Part shown: piece by piece, positions 8,575 through 12,215 of the stretch
How positions within the stretch are numbered: the first letter of the stretch is position 1
Layout: every line of letters begins with the position of its first letter
Assembly (NCBI GenBank): GCA_003833135.1
Contig: QZLH01002266.1
Span: forward strand, 2,598-14,812
Direction of reading: 5' to 3'
From: Oehlia diaphana
Taxonomy: Eukaryota > Glomeromycota > Glomeromycetes > Glomerales > Glomeraceae
Length of the DNA stretch: 12,215 bases
Notes under the pieces: model-generated
The model's input: only the letters and a program-made list of their open reading frames with translations
Databases searched by the model: none
What the model was told of the DNA's origin: nothing
Program-made: the position numbers and the translations under genes

Positions 8575-10607
8575 TTTGATAAATCAAATATTTCTATTAT
8601 ACTGATTAATATATTAAAAAGCATAAAAACGGTATATCTAAAAAAGTATATCAATATAAAGTCAAATTTTATCACCTTAAAATGTGCCTATAATCCCAAT
8701 AGTTCAATACAATGTTATTATACAGAAACTTATAAATAGATGCACTAAAATTGAGAATCAGTGATCTGCTGCGTTAAATAATGCCGGCTGAGACTAAGTT
8801 AATTCCAGCTGAAATTAGTATGGTATCAGTTTATCGCAAATAAATAAGCATAACTGGTTTTATAATTAACTTTGTTATATGTAATATCGTAAAATTTATA
8901 ATAAAGTTAGTATATAATGATATAATTGAATATAGATGGTTTTGGTTTAAGAAAAAAGTTCATTATGAGCCAAAATTGGTTTATTCTAAATCATTATATC
9001 GAGTTATGACTGTATATACTACTCTAAAACTAAATAAATTTATAACTAATTTGTATTGTCAATTTAAACTGAACTACTTAACATTTTTAATTTTTTTATT
9101 TGTTTTGCATGATTTCTGTTTGTATTTTTTTGTAATCTTCAAAATATTTTCTTTATATGTTTTATCCAACTTTAAATTATTAGTTATAAATTAATTTTTT
9201 ATTAAAGTCTTTGTAATATTTCAAAAATAAACTTGTATAAATTCATATTTTAATTTATATAATTGTAAATTCTTTTACATTCTCTGAAAATAAATTATAT
9301 ATGATTATGTAAACTTTTTTTCTTTTTCCATATTGTATTAGTATAAGTAAAATATAATCCAAATATTTATCACTAATTCACTATAAGTATTATATTAATA
9401 TCAATAGTACCAGAAGTCTATACTTGATAATCATATGATTTTGCAGAATTCAATCAATAAAAAATTAGGATTTTTTATGTAAAGTATTAATAGAATGCAA
9501 TTTTAAAAATTTATTATTACAAACAAGATAAAACATAAGAAAAAGTAGATTTTAGCAATAAATCACAATTACTATGCATTTCATAAAAGTCATAAATTGA
9601 TAAAAAATTTTTTTTTTAAAAGAAATTACATTTGATTTATATTATGATAATTCAGGCTAGTATTATTATAATGCATGTTATCAGCCCAAATTATCATAAG
9701 TTTTGGCCAATATATTTTATTTCAAATTATATAAAAATCATGCAATTTCAAATGCTTATATAAATCTTTTTTAAAAAATTTGACTGGTAATTTAATAGAG
9801 CTTGACTCAAAGAATAAAGTTACCAGTTTATTTTTTCTAAAATCTAAATTGTATTTTTTTTAAGAAGTTAAAAGATTTTAAGTGTTATATTTTTATTATT
9901 GAGTATAAATAGAATCTGTCTACTATTAAGGTAGGATACTCTGTAGTTTAAGATAAGGTTTTATATGAAAGTAAAATTTTACTAGTAATATATCTTAGTA
10001 GTAAATAAGGTCCTGTATAGACTTTCAGCACCATATTTAATAAAAAGTATTTAGTGAAATTCAATAAACTGGATTTTTGATAAATTGGATTTGGATTTAA
10101 ACCAAACTTTTTTGCTAAAACTAAATTAAAATAAGTTTAATATATCAAAGTTTATTTATAAAAGTTCAATATTCACTGGCTATAAGAATCAAATTTTCAA
10201 CTAATTATAATAAAAATGATTTGATAAACTGGATTACATAATCATAAATCAATAAAATTTTTAAAGTAACATGATGCAATAAATCTTAATTTGGCTAGAA
10301 TTATAAGAATTTTAATTTTGGCTGAAGTTATTTATTATTTATATATTTAATTAAAAATATCTTATATTTCATTTTTATAATTCTTACAATTAAAAACTAA
10401 GATAAAAAAATTAAAATATAATGTATATTAGTTTTATTAGTATGAAATTTTTTTTAAAAATTTAATATAATAGATTTTTAATATATTGAATTGTTTTGCT
10501 ATATGTTTATATTAAATATTTTAAATTTCACTGTATACTTTAAAATTAAAAGTAAATAGATTCAAATTTAATTTAATTTAATTTATTAGAAATATTAATA
10601 ATACTGT
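8575..10607. other. Long AT-rich stretch with small hairpins, no gene seen
   Basis: About 2 kb with no credible gene. The only longer frame (8976-9194 plus) starts without ATG and encodes an A/T-driven Phe/Leu/Tyr-rich string. An imperfect 12-bp inverted repeat pairs 8868-8879 with 8897-8908. A better hairpin lies at 9642-9699. A short GATAAAYTGGATT motif recurs near 10060, 10079 and 10221. Several GGCYRRAATTAT-like motifs are scattered through it. Confidence 0.55.
9642..9699. repeat. 17-bp-arm inverted repeat
   Basis: TTATGATAATTCAGGCT at 9642-9658 is matched by the reverse complement of AGCCCAAATTATCATAA at 9683-9699, with about 15 of 17 pairs and a 24-bp loop. It contains the AGCCCAAATTAT version of a motif that recurs across the window and may be the fold-back end of a small repeat. 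Confidence 0.7.
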
Positions 10608-10686
10608 AAAATCGTGAAAATAAGCATCCCTTTTTTGCAATTACGTGATCACAAAAATTGATAGGAGTGCTTATTTTCACGATTTT
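10608..10686. repeat. 19-bp perfect inverted repeat upstream of the transposase relic
   Basis: AAAATCGTGAAAATAAGCA at 10608-10626 is exactly complementary to TGCTTATTTTCACGATTTT at 10668-10686. The 41-bp loop contains an 8-bp palindrome, GTGATCAC (10645-10652). The perfect arms contrast with the decayed repeats elsewhere, so this is recent or conserved. It lies 85 bp before the open part of the transposase relic. It may be one end of a transposon, a whole tiny MITE, or a transcript hairpin. No target duplication is clear. Confidence 0.8.
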
Positions 10687-11334
10687 TTTTTATTTCTTAA
10701 TTTTTTTTACACGTTTAAAATTCTTTTTTTTTTACCCCTTAATTTTTTTTTATGTGTCTAAAGAATATACTTGTTCTTAAAAAAAATAATAAACAAAAAG
10801 GTTGGTGTAAGAGAAAGGACTTCATATTTGATAGAAGAAAAATTGATAGTAGTTAAATATGCTCTAGTAAATGGAAGAAATGCTGCAGCAAGATATTTTG
10901 ATTTAAATGCTCCAATGATCAGAAGATGGATTAAACAAAGTGATGATTGGAAAAAAGAAAATAAAAAAAAGAAACATATTGGATCTGGTAGAAAGGCTTT
11001 TTATCCAAAGGCGGAAGACAAGTTATATAAATGGATAATTGACCAAAGAAAAAAAGGCTTAGCAGTTAATTATACAATGGTAAAATTACAAATACATAAA
11101 ATTCTTAAAGAACCTGTAATTCAAAGATTATATCCAACGGGAGATGATGAGTTTTAAGGAACCCTTACTTGAATTTAATTATTTATGAAAAGATTTGATT
11201 TATCACTAAGAAGAAAAACTAAAATTTCGCAAAAATTACCTGAAGATATAGATGCAAAATTGGAAGAATTTAAGTGCTTTATTATACGATTAAGAACACA
11301 ATATAACTTTGATCTGAATAGCATCTATAATATG

Positions 11335-11539
11335 TAAGGTTGCTTGCTGAAACCTAAGGATTTAGGCAAGATAGCGTTTTGCCGAAAAGCAAAATTCTGC
11401 TGAAATTATATTAAAGTTATATTAAAAAACTGGTGAAACTCTGGAGAAAGGCGAAACTGCCAAAACTATAATAAATCTATAGTAAAATTTTGACGAAACT
11501 AATCGTAGGATTTTGAAGAGGTTTAGACAAGCAACCTTA
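11335..11539. mobile_element. 205-bp hAT-like MITE inside the transposase relic
   Basis: The ends are perfect 12-bp inverted repeats, TAAGGTTGCTTG at 11335-11346 and CAAGCAACCTTA at 11528-11539, followed inward by a matching AAACCT. The 8-bp sequence ATAATATG flanks it at 11327-11334 and 11540-11547. An 8-bp duplication and a TARNG-like end point to the hAT superfamily. Removing the element plus one duplication copy restores the transposase frame exactly (Tyr-Asn-Met-Asp-Glu-Thr). It has no coding capacity and contains several GCYGAAACT or GCCAAAACT motifs. Confidence 0.92.
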
Positions 11540-11677
11540 ATAATATGGATGAAACTCCCATATGGTTTGATATGGCAGGCAATATGACTATTAATAATAA
11601 AGAGGATAAAACAGTGCATATTCATACTACTGGAAATGATAAAAATCGGTTTACAGTAATTTTAACTTGTTCGGCTG

Positions 11678-11742
11678 GTAAGAATTTTTAAATTTCTTTT
11701 TATTTGTATTTATTTAAATTTAACAAATATTTTATTATTTAG
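11678..11742 (+). other. 65-bp intron in the transposase relic
   Basis: The donor GTAAGA follows GCT-G and the acceptor TTATTTAG precedes AT-GGT. Splicing joins VILTCSA to DGSKYPPICIF in frame, as pogo-type proteins require. The intron is AT-rich and of the same size class as those in the SWT1-like gene, showing that the transposon was adapted to host splicing. Confidence 0.85.
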
Positions 11743-12038
11743 ATGGTTCCAAATATCCACCCATTTGTATTTTTAAGGGAAAACAACTTCCTCGTAGTGA
11801 AGTTATTCCAAAAGGAATCATCTGTTGGTTTCAAGAGAATGGATGGATGACATCAAATTTAATGAAAAAATATATTGAATTTTTACTTAGATTACGTATA
11901 GCTGAGAATCTGTCAAAAGAACCTGCTATGATGGTGTATGATTTTTTCTGAGGTCATCTGAAAGAAAGTGTAAAAGACAAATTTAAACAGCATGATTTTC
12001 ATTTAGCTGTTATTCCTGCAGCCCAATAAGAAAAATTG

Positions 12039-12069
12039 TATACTGAAAATATACTGAAAATATACTGAA
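12039..12069. repeat. Three 11-bp tandem units after the transposase relic
   Basis: TATACTGAAAA repeats at 12039-12049 and 12050-12060, with a partial third to 12069. The array starts just where the transposase homology ends, so it may mark the deletion or slippage that removed the third catalytic acid. From 12070 to the end the sequence is AT-rich with no gene. Confidence 0.85.
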
Positions 12070-12215
12070 TATTAATAATATATAAAGTTTAATAACATAT
12101 GGGCCAATTCTTGGAATTTAATTTTTTTACACAAAAATAATTTATTAAAGCAAATATAAATTATTATTTATATAAGAATAATAAATTTATACTAAATAAT
12201 GCAAAAAAAACTAAT

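Larger units (their letters stand above)
10771..12029 (+). pseudogene. Pogo/Tigger-type transposase relic, broken
   Basis: Parts at 10771-11334, 11548-11677 and 11743-12029 read in one frame as about 326 residues. The order is an N-terminal psq-type helix-turn-helix (EEKLIVVKYALVNGRNAAAR, then MIRRWIKQSDDW), a CENPB-like basic segment (MKRFDLSLRRRTKISQKLPE), then a DDE_1 catalytic region. The first Asp is in NMDETPIWFDM and the second in MMVYDFF; the block with the third is missing because the frame ends at VIPAAQ. No ATG opens the frame; a stop lies at 10759-10761. In-frame stops occur at 11155 (TAA), 11170 (TGA), 11176 (TAA) and 11949 (TGA where the family has Arg, a CGA to TGA change). A hAT-like MITE interrupts the Asp motif. 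Full pogo-type transposases are usually near 450-550 residues. The enzyme would cut and paste at TA sites; this copy cannot. Confidence 0.9.

Noticed and set aside
8490..8675. 61-residue minus-strand frame
   Set aside because: It crosses the right end of the pogo-type MITE and its flank, so it is not a gene.
8976..9194. 72-residue plus-strand frame
   Set aside because: It lacks an ATG start and has a Phe/Leu/Tyr-heavy composition expected from T-rich DNA. No splice partner or domain is seen.
11422..11625. 67-residue minus-strand frame
   Set aside because: It spans the hAT-like MITE and antisense transposase sequence, so it is a chance product.

Overview
The window looks like nuclear DNA of a very AT-rich, transposon-laden eukaryote. 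Protein genes are split by short GT-AG introns (65-83 bp), intergenic DNA is long and A+T dominated, and much of the rest is made of inverted-repeat elements. The base composition, intron size, the one host gene and the pogo-type transposase relic together suggest a fungus, most likely an arbuscular mycorrhizal fungus of the Rhizophagus/Glomeromycotina type. That placement is an inference from style, not from a database match.

Layout. 1-680 is AT-rich with no gene. 681-1090 is a 50-bp-period tandem array that ends in inverted copies. 1385-1550 is simple A/T repeat. 1651-3620 is a roughly 2-kb inverted-repeat element whose left part is a 465-bp foldback palindrome; a 337-bp hAT-like MITE with an 8-bp target duplication (2878-3230) sits inside it. 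A 68-bp hairpin MITE with TA duplication lies at 3703-3770. The only intact gene is a six-exon SWT1-like PIN-domain endoribonuclease at 4863-6985, rebuilt here as a 581-residue protein. Downstream, 7938-8572 is a 635-bp pogo/Tc1-type MITE with TA duplication. 8575-10600 is AT-rich and gene-poor, with small hairpins. 10771-12029 is a dead pogo/Tigger-type transposase carrying a spliceable intron, four in-frame stops, a lost third catalytic acid and a 205-bp hAT-like MITE inserted with a perfect 8-bp duplication.

How the parts relate. The SWT1-like gene is the host function (nuclear mRNA surveillance). The rest is a record of mobile-element activity: pogo-type MITEs with TA duplications near a defective pogo-type transposase that represents the kind of enzyme able to move them, and two separate hAT-like MITEs whose own transposase is not in the window. 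Repeat copies differ mainly at CpG versus TpG/CpA positions, which suggests methylation-driven decay. I found no convincing novel multi-gene system. The most informative structures are the nested insertions, the 32-nt microexon in the SWT1 gene, and the 50-bp array.
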